The position numbers and the translations under genes are program-made. The notes below the pieces were generated by a model. That model did no database searches. It saw nothing but the letters and a program-made list of their open reading frames with translations, and was not told where the DNA came from. Of a stretch of DNA of 64,000 bases, positions 1 through 7,594 are shown in pieces; position 1 is the stretch's first letter, and every line of letters starts with the position of its first letter. Source of the stretch: a bacterium (lineage in GTDB: Bacteria > RBG-13-66-14); the NCBI GenBank assembly GCA_035528375.1, contig DATKYS010000051.1:20341-84340 (forward strand), in the 5' to 3' direction.

Positions 1-1
1 G

Positions 2-259
2 GCGTACCGGAACCGTGGTCTGGCCGCCATGTTCGGCGTGGGGCTCATCCGCGACGCCAACGCCGCCGGCTTCACCTACGCCGACGCGCACCAGGAGTTG
101 GAGTTCAACACCAAGGTCCAGGCGGAGATGCTGCGCTTCGGGGCGCGGGAGTACAAGAGGATGCGTGTGTACAAGAAGGAGGTCGCGCCGGGGGGGCTGG
201 AGCGCTACGACAACGCCTTCGAGCACCACCACGGCTTCGGCGTGGATGACCCGCTGTGA
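2..259 (+). CDS. C-terminal fragment of a GNAT-like acyltransferase
   Basis: The reading frame is open from the left window edge and stops at the TGA at 257-259, so only the last 85 residues are visible. It opens with AYRNRGLAAMFGVGLI, which resembles the acyl-CoA-binding segment of GNAT proteins (R-x-x-G-x-A followed by a helix). It ends with an NTKVQAEMLRFGAREYKRMR stretch typical of the last strand and helix of GNAT-fold hypothetical proteins. The substrate cannot be told. It is followed at once by an intergenic hairpin-repeat block and faces the secreted protein at 522-1109. The fold assignment is by pattern only. Confidence 0.6.
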   Translation, partial: AYRNRGLAAMFGVGLIRDANAAGFTYADAHQELEFNTKVQAEMLRFGAREYKRMRVYKKEVAPGGLERYDNAFEHHHGFGVDDPL

Positions 260-270
260 ATTGCACGTCA

Positions 271-455
271 CCCTCGTAGGGGCCGACCTTCAGGTCGGCC
301 CGTGTTTTCCCTCTCCCTTTTAGGGAGAGGGTTGGGGTGAGGGGCGGGCGGGTGTGGACACCCGCCCCTACGTCATCGCAATCCGCGCGGCGCGGGCCGG
401 GGTGAGGGGCGAGGTAAAAAAGCAGCGGGGATTAAAGTCCCCGCCATGCATTTTA
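271..455. repeat. Intergenic hairpin-repeat mosaic A
   Basis: This gap between two convergent genes holds four hairpins. 276-302 is a GTAGGGGCCGACC/GGTCGGCC hairpin. 306-334 is a CCCTCTCCC/GGGAGAGGG hairpin. 343-371 has a GGCGGGTG/CACCCGCC stem ending in CCCCTAC. 425-444 is a GCGGGGA/TCCCCGC hairpin. Between them lie linkers that recur elsewhere, such as CGTCATCGCAAT and GGGGTGAGGG. None of it looks coding. Confidence 0.8.
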
Positions 456-521
456 ATTGACGTCGGCCAACCACCGAACCGGCGCGCATGAACGCACGGC
501 CCCGGACGACCGACCGCCGAC

Positions 522-1109
522 CTAGTGGACCAGGAACTCGAAGGAGCCCACCGCGACGGGTATCTCCTTGACCCAGGCGTACCCGCCGCTGTCGAACTCG
601 AAGGGACCGGCCAGCTCGACGTAGTAGGTGTACACGACGCGGTACGACCCGGTGACCACGACGGGCGGATCGCCCCACTCCCGGCCGCAGTTCTCGATGG
701 TCCGCACCCGGTTCTCGGCGTCCAGGCCGAACTCGCTGGGCAGGATACCCAGCATCGTGGCCTGGTCCTTGCTTCCCTTGAAGGGGCTTCCAATCTTCGT
801 CCAGGTGTAGAGCGGCACCTCGCTCCCCGGCGCGTAAACCTCCAGGCGGTGGCCCGACGAAAGCACCTTCTCCGCCCCGGTCTCCACCTTGATCAGGCCG
901 ATGTGCATGGAGTAGTTGTAGGGCAGGTAGGCGCGGGCGTAGATGGTGATGTCGGCGCCGAAAACGAAGGAGTCCCGCGTGTAGTACTCCGTCGCCGGCT
1001 TTTCCACGGTCATCGGCTGGTCGGAGAAGTAGATGACCCCGACCTTGGCGGCGAGGGCCGCGGAGCAGAGAACGAGCAGCAGGGCCGCGGCGAACTTGAG
1101 TCGGCGCAT
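522..1109 (-). CDS. Secreted protein of unknown function
   Basis: This protein of 195 residues begins with a clear Sec signal peptide (MRRLKFAAALLLVLCSAALA) and is predicted to be exported. I do not recognise the mature part. It is rich in beta-prone, aromatic segments, for example a YNYSMHIGLIK stretch and repeated valine/tyrosine strands, consistent with a small all-beta domain. The start is supported by a GGGAGGT Shine-Dalgarno eight bases upstream and by a strong promoter at 1148-1176. It appears to be monocistronic, with hairpin-repeat blocks on both sides. Confidence 0.75.
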   Translation of the reverse strand: MRRLKFAAALLLVLCSAALAAKVGVIYFSDQPMTVEKPATEYYTRDSFVFGADITIYARAYLPYNYSMHIGLIKVETGAEKVLSSGHRLEVYAPGSEVPLYTWTKIGSPFKGSKDQATMLGILPSEFGLDAENRVRTIENCGREWGDPPVVVTGSYRVVYTYYVELAGPFEFDSGGYAWVKEIPVAVGSFEFLVH

Positions 1110-1147
1110 GGCGCACCTCCCGGTGCGGTATTTACTTACGTTTAATA

Positions 1148-1176
1148 CTTATACACCCGAAAACACACGCCGTCAA
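1148..1176 (-). promoter_or_regulatory. Sigma70-like promoter for the secreted protein at 522-1109
   Basis: On the minus strand TTGACG (1171-1176) is followed after exactly 17 bases by TATAAG (1148-1153). The inferred transcript starts about 30 bases before the ATG. Confidence 0.7.
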
Positions 1177-1220
1177 GACGTTCCGTGAATTCCCCTGTGG
1201 ATGGGCCCGTGGGGTGACGG

Positions 1221-1545
1221 AAAAAAAGCGGATGTGGACACCCGCCCCTACGGGTGAGGCGTAATTTATTCGTCACCCTCGTAGGGGCCGACCGACGGCG
1301 CGCCGTTTAGGTCGGCCCGCGGGTGACCGTGGACGGTCGCCCCTACGTCACTCAATCCACGAGTCACGGGTCGCTGCATATCCCTTCTCCCTTTCAGGGA
1401 GAGGCTCGCCTACGGGTTAGGGTGAGGGTCAAGGTTGGGAACGTATAAAACGCGGCGGCCCGCAGGGGATGTATCCCACGGGGCCGCCCTACATGTATGC
1501 AGAAAGCGGCGAATAAACGGGTGGGGTACGGAGCCCCCGCCATAC
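1221..1545. repeat. Intergenic hairpin-repeat mosaic B
   Basis: The gap at 1177-1612 is filled by repeats rather than genes. 1228-1251 is a GTGGACAC-type half hairpin ending CCCCTAC. 1281-1318 is a CCGACC/GGTCGG hairpin with an extra GGCGCGCC loop. 1321-1346 is a GACCGT/ACGGTC hairpin. 1382-1405 is a TTCTCCCTTTCAGGGAGAG hairpin. 1454-1488 is a GGCGGCCCG/GGGCCGCC hairpin with a GGGATGTATCCC inner stem. 1518-1541 is a GGTGGGG/CCCCCGCC hairpin. No conserved protein-coding signal is visible. Confidence 0.8.
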
Positions 1546-1612
1546 GTTAAAACGCACAGAGGTGTATAACCGAACGGCCTAGCGCGAACTTCCACCCCCC
1601 TACCAGCCCAAC

Positions 1613-2125
1613 CTACTTCGGCAGGTTGGCCTCGATCTTGGCCCGGAAAGTCTCTTCCATCTGGGACCCGACGAGCACCTCCACCAGGTCCCCCCGGGCG
1701 ATGATGAAGGTGACCGGGATGGCCTGGTGGGCGTAGAACCTGTTGGCCTCCTCGTTAGAGGCGAATGGCTCCTCGGCGGCCAGGAGCACCGGCACGGAGA
1801 TGCCCAGGTCGTCCACCATGCCCTGGGCCAGGGCGGGCGCGGTGTCCTCGGTGACATAAATGAGCTGGAAGGGCTTGCCCTCGTACTCCTTGGCCAGCCG
1901 TAGCATGCCGGGCACCTCTACGCGGCACGGCTCGCACCAGCTGGCGAAGAAGTTGAGGAAGACCAGATCGTCAAAATAGTCGGAAAGTTTGTACATCTTG
2001 CCGTCGAGCCCCGAGGCCTCGAAGTCCACGGCGGGATTGCCCAGGGTGCCGCCGCCCCCGCCGCAGCCCGCGGCCAGGATGAGCGCGACCGCCGCCGCAG
2101 CGACGGAAAGGGTCAACTTACGCAT
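1613..2125 (-). CDS. TlpA/ResA-like thiol-disulfide lipoprotein
   Basis: This is a predicted 170-residue lipoprotein of the thioredoxin fold that would act in the periplasm on protein disulfides or cytochrome maturation. The signal sequence ends in the lipobox LAAGC (Cys21), and the active site is WCEPC (Cys64/Cys67) in a [10 protein letters not shown] context typical of the AhpC/TSA-redoxin-TlpA family. I chose the ATG at 2123-2125, since the longer frame to 2173 only adds a charged tail that overlaps rpmE. The ATG lies eight bases inside the end of rpmE, so the two genes are probably translationally coupled and share the promoter at 2505-2533. The C-terminal half keeps the IPVTFII segment containing the cis-proline. 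Confidence 0.85.
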   Translation of the reverse strand: MRKLTLSVAAAAVALILAAGCGGGGGTLGNPAVDFEASGLDGKMYKLSDYFDDLVFLNFFASWCEPCRVEVPGMLRLAKEYEGKPFQLIYVTEDTAPALAQGMVDDLGISVPVLLAAEEPFASNEEANRFYAHQAIPVTFIIARGDLVEVLVGSQMEETFRAKIEANLPK

Positions 2126-2393
2126 CGGCCTCTCCTTCTCCCTCGGTCCCGGTTTCCTCGTCCTTCTCCTCATCCTTCTTCGCCTCGGCGCCCCTCTCCA
2201 GGCCGTACTTGCGCATGTAGCGCTCGACGCGGCCCGCCGAGTCCACCAGCTTCTGCTTGCCGGTGTAGAAGGGGTGACAGGCGCTGCACACGTCCACCTT
2301 GATCTCCTTCTTGGTGGAGCGCGTTTTGACCTGATTGCCGCAGGCGCAGGTGATGGTCGCGTCCACGTACTCGGGGTGTATCTTGGGCTTCAT
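2118..2393 (-). CDS. rpmE: 50S ribosomal protein L31, zinc type
   Basis: L31 binds the central protuberance of the large ribosomal subunit. The zinc-binding cysteines of the C+ form are present (Cys16, Cys18, Cys36, Cys39), followed by HPFYTGKQK and the conserved [10 protein letters not shown]. At 91 residues it is longer than usual, because about 20 acidic residues ([20 protein letters not shown]) extend the C-terminus. The ATG has a GGGAG Shine-Dalgarno that overlaps the stop of a short upstream frame (2396-2476). It overlaps the downstream thiol lipoprotein gene by eight bases. Confidence 0.95.
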   Translation of the reverse strand: MKPKIHPEYVDATITCACGNQVKTRSTKKEIKVDVCSACHPFYTGKQKLVDSAGRVERYMRKYGLERGAEAKKDEEKDEETGTEGEGEADA

Positions 2394-2395
2394 GG

Positions 2396-2476
2396 CTACT
2401 CCCGTAAAATGGCCCGGTGGTGCCCCTCCGACCGGTGAACGGTGGCGAACTCCATCGCCGTCAGTTGGGCTTTCAT
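2396..2476 (-). CDS. Possible 26-residue leader ORF upstream of rpmE
   Basis: Between the rpmE promoter and rpmE, a frame opens at the ATG at 2474-2476, runs 26 codons (starting [10 protein letters not shown], ending RAILRE) and stops two bases before the rpmE ATG. It has its own GGGGGAG Shine-Dalgarno about eight bases upstream, and its stop codon lies within the rpmE ribosome-binding site. It could be a leader peptide coupling or regulating L31 synthesis, or chance. I recognise no homologue. Confidence 0.4.
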   Translation of the reverse strand: MKAQLTAMEFATVHRSEGHHRAILRE

Positions 2477-2504
2477 CGCAACACTCCCCCGGCCGGGGAG
2501 CGGT

Positions 2505-2533
2505 ATGTTAATTCAATTCAGGGCCGCCGTCAA
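2505..2533 (-). promoter_or_regulatory. Sigma70-like promoter for rpmE-tlpA
   Basis: On the minus strand TTGACG (2528-2533) is followed after 17 bases by TAACAT (2505-2510). Transcription would begin near 2498, about 22 bases before the short leader frame. Confidence 0.6.
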
Positions 2534-2541
2534 CGGACCGC

Positions 2542-3006
2542 CTAGGCGCCCGGCGTCGGGCGGGGCTCCCTGGGGTTGCCCTGGCGGGTGAAGCGGTGGT
2601 AGTCCATGTAGGAGGCCGGGTCGGCTTCGTAGTCGTCGCGGCTCTCGTAGAGAAAGGCCACGTCCTCCTCCACGCTCCAGATGTACTCCTTGCGCTGGAG
2701 AAACACACGGGTGGCCTCCTCGGCGATGTAGCAGCGGGCCGGGTCCCGGGGGTTGTCCGGCATCCCGGTGAAGACGAGCATGGACTGCCCGCGCCGCAGA
2801 ATCAATGATTCGCGCCCGACGAGGTTGATGGTGAACTCGTACCCGCCCCCGTTGATGATGAAGAAACCGGAGACATCCACCGGGAGTTCGGACACGTTCT
2901 GCAGCTCGATCCACTCCGAGTTGAACCGGGGCAGCCCCTGGGTGAGGCGGTACTCGCGGTGGGAGTCGGGGTGGATGGCGGCGATTCTGATACTGGGGCG
3001 ACGCAA
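2542..3006 (-). CDS. Lamin-tail-domain (LTD) protein
   Basis: This small protein contains one lamin-tail-like Ig-fold domain: EWIELQNVSELPVDVSGFFI matches the LTD opening (E-W-x-E-L-x-N), and GRESLILRRGQSMLVF matches the later strand. LTD proteins in bacteria are usually secreted or surface-associated, but here no signal peptide is visible. The start is a TTG at 3004-3006, seven bases after an AGGCGGAGG Shine-Dalgarno. An ATG exists at 3072 but lies upstream of the -35 box at 3064-3069, so it cannot be in the transcript. The last 40 residues carry aspartate/proline-rich segments. Function unknown. Confidence 0.75.
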   Translation of the reverse strand: MRRPSIRIAAIHPDSHREYRLTQGLPRFNSEWIELQNVSELPVDVSGFFIINGGGYEFTINLVGRESLILRRGQSMLVFTGMPDNPRDPARCYIAEEATRVFLQRKEYIWSVEEDVAFLYESRDDYEADPASYMDYHRFTRQGNPREPRPTPGA

Positions 3007-3039
3007 GCTCCGACCTCCGCCTGGTTTCGCGGAGAGGAG

Positions 3040-3069
3040 AGTGTAGCAGGGCCCGGCGGGTCTAGTCAA
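3040..3069 (-). promoter_or_regulatory. Promoter for the LTD protein, diverging from lpxK
   Basis: TTGACT (3064-3069) and TACACT (3040-3045) on the minus strand are 18 bases apart. Its position fixes the TTG start of the gene at 2542-3006. Confidence 0.55.
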
Positions 3070-3081
3070 CATTCAATCGGG

Positions 3082-3110
3082 TTGAAAGCGGCCGGGTGCT
3101 GTGCTACCAT
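3082..3110 (+). promoter_or_regulatory. Promoter for lpxK
   Basis: TTGAAA (3082-3087) and TACCAT (3105-3110) are separated by 17 bases and lie 26 bases before the lpxK ATG. Confidence 0.5.
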
Positions 3111-3135
3111 GCCGCAATAATCCAACGAGTGCGCT

Positions 3136-4158
3136 ATGTTCAACCCACCCGCCGCGGCAGCCTCTTTCGTATACGCCGTGGGCGTCCAGGCGGACCGCCT
3201 GCTGGACGGCCTGCGCGGAGGCGTCCGGACCCGGACCCCCGTGGTGAGCGTGGGGAACCTCGCGGCGGGCGGTTCGGGGAAGACTCCGCTCGTCCACTGG
3301 CTCACCCGGCGGCTGGAGGAGCGGGGGCTCGCCGCGGGCGTCGTCGCCCGGGGCTACCGGGGAAGCTGGGCGCACAGAACGGCCCGACCGGCGCTGGTCC
3401 GCGACCTCTCGGTCCAGGAGGCGGGGGACGAGGCGGCGCTCCTGGCGAAAAGGCTCCCGCGCGCCGAGGTCGCCGTCTGCCGGGTGAAGGCCCGGGCGGC
3501 GGAGCTCCTCGACCCGCTGAACCTGGACCTGATTCTGGTGGACGACGGCCTGCAGCACCGGCGGTTGGCGCGGGACTACGACATCGCGGTGTTGGAGCGC
3601 GGCGACTGGCTCGGTTACGTCGAGCGCGGCACGCGTCTGGTCCCCTGGGGAAGGATGCGGGAACCCTTCGTGCGCCTGGAGCGCGTGGACGCCGTGGTCT
3701 TCTGGGACGCGTCGGAGGAGGAGGCCCGGCGGTTGAGCCTTCGTTTCCCCGCCCCGTTGATGCTGCGCGCCCGGCGGGAGCCCGTGGAGCTCGCCCCGGA
3801 CGGCGGAGAACTTCCACCGGGCGGGTTGAGTGGGAGAAGGGTGATCGCCTTCTGCGGCGTCGCCCGGCCGACGGTCTTCTTCGACGACTTGAGGGCGTTG
3901 GGGGTGGAGCTGGTGGAGACGCGGGCCTTTCCCGACCACGCCCGCTACGACGCCCGGCGTTTCGGCGAGCTGCGCCGCCTGATGGATGCCCACCCCGGCG
4001 ACCTTCCCGTCACCACCGCCAAGGACGCGGTGAAAATACCCTCCGGGGCGCTCGACGGCCTGCGGGTCCTGGACCGGCGCGTGGTCTTCGCCGGGGAGGA
4101 CGGCGCGAGGCTTTTGGGGGAAGTCGGCGCGGTCGCGCGGAGGTGCGGACGTGGCTGA
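3136..4158 (+). CDS. lpxK: Tetraacyldisaccharide 4'-kinase
   Basis: LpxK phosphorylates the 4'-position of the lipid A disaccharide precursor at the inner face of the cytoplasmic membrane. The protein has 340 residues, the usual length. The diagnostic P-loop GNLAAGGSGKTP sits at residues 40-51, followed by ARGYRG, and DDGLQHRRLARDYDI carries the conserved D-D-G-x-Q-H motif. TTAKDAVKI near the C-terminus is also family-typical. It overlaps the following acyltransferase gene by eight bases, so the two lipid A genes are coupled. Presence of lpxK implies a lipopolysaccharide-type outer membrane. Confidence 0.95.
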   Translation: MFNPPAAAASFVYAVGVQADRLLDGLRGGVRTRTPVVSVGNLAAGGSGKTPLVHWLTRRLEERGLAAGVVARGYRGSWAHRTARPALVRDLSVQEAGDEAALLAKRLPRAEVAVCRVKARAAELLDPLNLDLILVDDGLQHRRLARDYDIAVLERGDWLGYVERGTRLVPWGRMREPFVRLERVDAVVFWDASEEEARRLSLRFPAPLMLRARREPVELAPDGGELPPGGLSGRRVIAFCGVARPTVFFDDLRALGVELVETRAFPDHARYDARRFGELRRLMDAHPGDLPVTTAKDAVKIPSGALDGLRVLDRRVVFAGEDGARLLGEVGAVARRCGRG

Positions 4159-5077
4159 GGAAGACTACAGGCCCACCCTGGGGCACCGGCTCCAGTACGC
4201 CCTGGTCTGGCTGATTTTTCTTCTGGCCAACCTGAGCCCGCGCGCCCTGGCCCGGTTCAACGCCTGGCTTTTGGGCAATTTTTTATTCCTGGTCCTCGGT
4301 CGGCGCCGGCGGATCGCCAAGGGAAACCTCCGCGATCGGCTGGGGCTGGACCGGCGCGCGGCGGCCCAAACCGCCCGCCGGAATTTCTGCCGCACCGCCC
4401 AGAATTTCGTGGACTTCATGCGCCTGCCCTACTTCACCAAAAAACGGCGGCACAGGTGGATGACCGTGGAGGGGATGGAGCACCTGCACGGGGCGCTGAA
4501 GGCGAAGGGGGGAGTCATCCTGGCGTCGGCCCACACCGGGCCCTGGGAGCTGACCTCGGCCTACCTCTCGGCGGAGGCGGCCCCCGGCGCGGCCCTGGCC
4601 ACCCGCCAGCACAACCGGCTCGTGGACGTTTTCTTGAACAAGCTGCGCGCCAAGGCCGGCCTCGACGTCATCTTCGTGGACGAGGAGCTCCGGCCGGTGG
4701 TCCGCGCCCTCAAAAAAAACCGCATCCTCTACATCCTGGCGGACCAGGACGCCGGTCCCGCGGGCGAGTTCGTGGAGTTCCTCGGCGCCCCGGCCAGCTT
4801 CCACCGCGGGCCGGCCTTCTTCGCCTACAAGCTGGGCGCCCCGGTCTGTTTCGGCTTCGCCCGCCGGGGCAAAAACGGCCACCTCCACGCGGAGATTTTC
4901 CCCGCCCTCCGCGCCGACCGCTCCGCCGACGAGGCGGCCGAGGTCCGCCGGCTCACGGTCGGGTACGCCCGCGCCCTGGAGGACTGGGTCCGGCGCTATC
5001 CCGCCGATTGGTACTGGCTGCACCGGCGATGGAAAACTAAGTCCCTTGTAAAAGACGGTCGAACGGCGTTAGAATAG
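4151..5077 (+). CDS. Lysophospholipid/lipid A acyltransferase, LpxL (HtrB) family
   Basis: This protein of 308 residues matches the lauroyl/myristoyl acyltransferase family that adds secondary acyl chains to lipid A. A hydrophobic N-terminal anchor (about residues 15-50) precedes the domain. The catalytic H-x4-E pair is His128 and Glu133 in SAHTGPWE, and the later DQDAGPAGEFVEFLG segment fits the second conserved block. The start is GTG at 4151, inside the end of lpxK. The acyl donor and acceptor cannot be read from sequence; pairing with lpxK makes lipid A the likely substrate. Confidence 0.9.
   Translation: MAEEDYRPTLGHRLQYALVWLIFLLANLSPRALARFNAWLLGNFLFLVLGRRRRIAKGNLRDRLGLDRRAAAQTARRNFCRTAQNFVDFMRLPYFTKKRRHRWMTVEGMEHLHGALKAKGGVILASAHTGPWELTSAYLSAEAAPGAALATRQHNRLVDVFLNKLRAKAGLDVIFVDEELRPVVRALKKNRILYILADQDAGPAGEFVEFLGAPASFHRGPAFFAYKLGAPVCFGFARRGKNGHLHAEIFPALRADRSADEAAEVRRLTVGYARALEDWVRRYPADWYWLHRRWKTKSLVKDGRTALE
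5046..5075 (+). promoter_or_regulatory. Promoter for the PtsN-like gene
   Basis: TTGTAA (5046-5051) and TAGAAT (5070-5075) are 18 bases apart and overlap the last codons of the acyltransferase gene. Confidence 0.5.
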
Positions 5078-5133
5078 CCCCCAACATTTCAAGCGGGAAA
5101 ACCTAAACAAACACGGGAACCGGGATCGGCGTC

Positions 5134-5607
5134 ATGAACCTCTCCGATGCGATTGAAAAGAAGGCCGTCCTCCTCGAGCTCAAGGCCGAGACCAAGGACG
5201 AGCTCCTCAAGACCCTGACCCATGCGGTCGGCCGCTCCGGCCGCGTGAAGGATTCCGCCGCCGCCCGCGAGGCCATCCTCGAGCGCGAGGAGCTTTCCTC
5301 CACCGGGATGGGCTACGGCGTGGCCATGCCCCACGCCCGGGTCAAATCGGTCACCTTCCCCGTCCTGGGCTTCGCCCGCCTCGTCAAGGGCGTGGACTAC
5401 GGCTCGGTGGACGGAGAGCCGGTCCGGCTCGTCTTCCTCCTCCTCACACCCTCCACCAACCCCGAGCTCAACGTCCAGCTCCTGGGCAAGCTCTCCCGCA
5501 TCTGTCAGCAGGAGGACAACCGCCGCCGGCTCCTGGACCTCGAGAAGATTGGCGATTTCCTCACCTTCATCCGGGAGATGGACGCGATGAACGGCATACC
5601 CGGTTAA
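5134..5607 (+). CDS. PTS EIIA domain protein, PtsN (EIIA-Ntr) type
   Basis: This is a 157-residue single-domain EIIA of the fructose/mannitol/Ntr class. The phosphorylatable histidine is His67 in STGMGYGVAMPHAR, the family signature. LVFLLLTPSTNPELNVQLLGKLSRI matches the later conserved helix region. No other PTS component is nearby, so a regulatory role such as control of transport or ion homeostasis is more likely than sugar uptake. It lies upstream of a CBS protein and two ion-type permeases, which fits a regulatory link but does not prove one. Confidence 0.85.
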   Translation: MNLSDAIEKKAVLLELKAETKDELLKTLTHAVGRSGRVKDSAAAREAILEREELSSTGMGYGVAMPHARVKSVTFPVLGFARLVKGVDYGSVDGEPVRLVFLLLTPSTNPELNVQLLGKLSRICQQEDNRRRLLDLEKIGDFLTFIREMDAMNGIPG

Positions 5608-5786
5608 CATGCCCCGCCCTCGTCAATCGCAGCCGTCCCCCGGCGCCGGGACGCCCGATGGTCGCGGCGTCATGAGCCGTAATTGCGCCCGAAGGGATAA
5701 CTGCGACCGAAGGTAATCCCGCCGGTCCGGGGCTTGAGGAGCCTACAGACCCTTTCGAATAAACGTCGTCAGTTCAAGGAGTTGCG

Positions 5787-6254
5787 ATGCCCTCCCGACA
5801 AGTGCGCGACTTCATGGTCACCGACGTCATCACCTGCCGCCGCGGTGACAAGCTGCGCGAGGTCGCCGCCCTCTTCGCCGCCAGCACCATCTCCGGCGTG
5901 CCGGTGGTGAACCGCGAGGGGAAGCTCTGCGGCGTCATCACCAAGCTCAACCTCCTGGGCTATTTCCTCCCCGAGTACCTGGAGCTCTTCGCCGACATAG
6001 ACTTCATCCAGGATTTCTCCACCCTCCAGTCGTGCAACCTGGACGTCCTCGACGCGGACCTCCTGCTGGCCGAGGACGTGATGAACTACGAGCCGCTGAA
6101 GGTGGGCCCGGAGACGACGCTCCTGAAGTGCGCGGCGCTCCTGCACAAGCACCGGGCCGACATCCTCTGCGTGGTGGACGACGGGGGGAAGCTCCTGGGG
6201 GTCATCACCGCCACGGACATCGCCCGGGCCTTCTTCGGGAAGTACACCGGGTAG
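5787..6254 (+). CDS. CBS-pair domain protein
   Basis: The 155-residue protein consists of two CBS motifs: MVTDVITCRRGDKLREVAAL...GVPVVNREGKLCGVIT at about residues 10-60, and MNYEPLKVGPETTLLKCAAL...VVDDGGKLLGVIT at about 95-150. CBS pairs bind adenine nucleotides and gate partner transporters or enzymes. The start ATG follows an AAGGAG Shine-Dalgarno. It sits 56 bases before the first permease gene, so it may sense nucleotides for that transporter; this is inference from position. Confidence 0.85.
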   Translation: MPSRQVRDFMVTDVITCRRGDKLREVAALFAASTISGVPVVNREGKLCGVITKLNLLGYFLPEYLELFADIDFIQDFSTLQSCNLDVLDADLLLAEDVMNYEPLKVGPETTLLKCAALLHKHRADILCVVDDGGKLLGVITATDIARAFFGKYTG

Positions 6255-6310
6255 CGGGTCGGGACGACCGGGAACGGCCGACGGACGACCCACGCCCTAC
6301 TCTTTTCATT

Positions 6311-7594
6311 ATGGAATCTTACGAGCCCATCTTCGCCATCGCACTCTTCGTGGCGGCCTTCGCCCTGATCATCTCGGAGAAGGTCCACCGGACGAAGGTC
6401 GTCGCCCTGGGCGCAGCCCTGCTCCTGGTGACCGGGATCGTCCCCCTGGGGGACGCCTGGCGGGAGTACATAGACTTCAACACCCTGGGCCTGCTGTTCG
6501 GGATGATGCTCATCGTGAACATCACGAAGCGCACCGGGGTGTTCGAGTTCGTCGCCCTGAGGATAGCCCGTTGGAGCGGCGGCAACTACCTGAAGGTCAT
6601 GGTCGGGTTCTCCATCATCACCGCCGTCTTCTCCGCATTCCTGGACAACGTGACGACGGTCCTGTTGATCGCCCCGATCACCCTCTACATCGCGGACCTG
6701 TTGGGCAAGAGCCCGCGGCCGCTTTTAATCGCCGAGATACTGGCCTCCAACATCGGCGGCACGGCCACCCTCATCGGCGACCCGCCCAACATCCTCATCG
6801 GCTCGGCCGCGGGGAAGGGCTTCGCGGAATTCGTGACCAACCTGGGCCCCGTTATAGTCGTAGTACTCGCGGTCATCATCCTCTACAACCGTTTCGCCTT
6901 CCGCCGGCAATTCGCCGGGGTGAGCGACGGGCACCGGATCTCCAGCTACGACGAGAAGAAGGCCATCCACGACAAGCCGCTCTTGATCAAGTGCCTGGTG
7001 GTCCTGGGGCTGACCATCGTGGCCTTCATGGTCCACGACCTCTTCGGGCTCCCCCCGGCGGTGGTGGCGCTTGTCTCGGCGGCCGTGCTCGCCTTCATCA
7101 CGAAGCCGCCGGTCGAGGAGCTGCTGCGCGAGATAGAGTGGCCCACCCTCGTCTTCTTCGCCGGTCTTTTTGTCCTGGTGGGGGGACTGAAGGCCACCGG
7201 CGTCACCACCGCGCTCGCCGGCCTCATCGCCGGTTCAACCTCGAGCGTCCTGGTCCTCAGCCTCATCATCCTCTGGGGCAGCGCGTTTCTTTCGGCCTTC
7301 CTGGACAACATCCCCTTCGTGGCCGCGATGATTCCGCTCCTGCAGGGCACCATCGCCCAACTGGGGCTGACCCAGGTCCAGGCCGACCCGCTCTGGTGGG
7401 CGCTGGCGTTGGGGGCCTGTCTGGGCGGCAACGGCACTCTGGTCGGCGCCAGCGCCAACGTCATCGTCGGCGGCATCAGCGAGAGGACCAAGGACCCCAT
7501 CACCTTCCGCAGCTACCTGAAGGTCGGCCTGCCGGCCATGCTCATATCCATGGTCATCTGCTCGTTCTACATCTACCTGAGGTACTTCTCCTAG
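6311..7594 (+). CDS. ArsB/NhaD-type permease 1 (ion transporter superfamily)
   Basis: This 427-residue polytopic membrane protein belongs to the ArsB/NhaD/SLC13-like ion transporter superfamily. The two inverted halves each carry a hallmark: FLDNVTTVLLIAP followed by NIGGTATLIGDPPNILIG in the first, and FLDNIPFVAAMIP followed by CLGGNGTLVGASANVI in the second. These are the broken helices that bind the ion. Cargo could be sodium/proton, arsenite or an organic anion. The ATG at 6311 begins directly with the first transmembrane segment; longer frames upstream run into the CBS gene. Its stop codon abuts the ATG of the second permease. Confidence 0.85.
   Translation: MESYEPIFAIALFVAAFALIISEKVHRTKVVALGAALLLVTGIVPLGDAWREYIDFNTLGLLFGMMLIVNITKRTGVFEFVALRIARWSGGNYLKVMVGFSIITAVFSAFLDNVTTVLLIAPITLYIADLLGKSPRPLLIAEILASNIGGTATLIGDPPNILIGSAAGKGFAEFVTNLGPVIVVVLAVIILYNRFAFRRQFAGVSDGHRISSYDEKKAIHDKPLLIKCLVVLGLTIVAFMVHDLFGLPPAVVALVSAAVLAFITKPPVEELLREIEWPTLVFFAGLFVLVGGLKATGVTTALAGLIAGSTSSVLVLSLIILWGSAFLSAFLDNIPFVAAMIPLLQGTIAQLGLTQVQADPLWWALALGACLGGNGTLVGASANVIVGGISERTKDPITFRSYLKVGLPAMLISMVICSFYIYLRYFS

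Noticed and set aside
3007-3072. Extension of the LTD protein to an ATG at 3072
   Set aside because: That ATG lies upstream of the -35 box, so it would not be transcribed; a TTG with a strong Shine-Dalgarno at 3006 fits.
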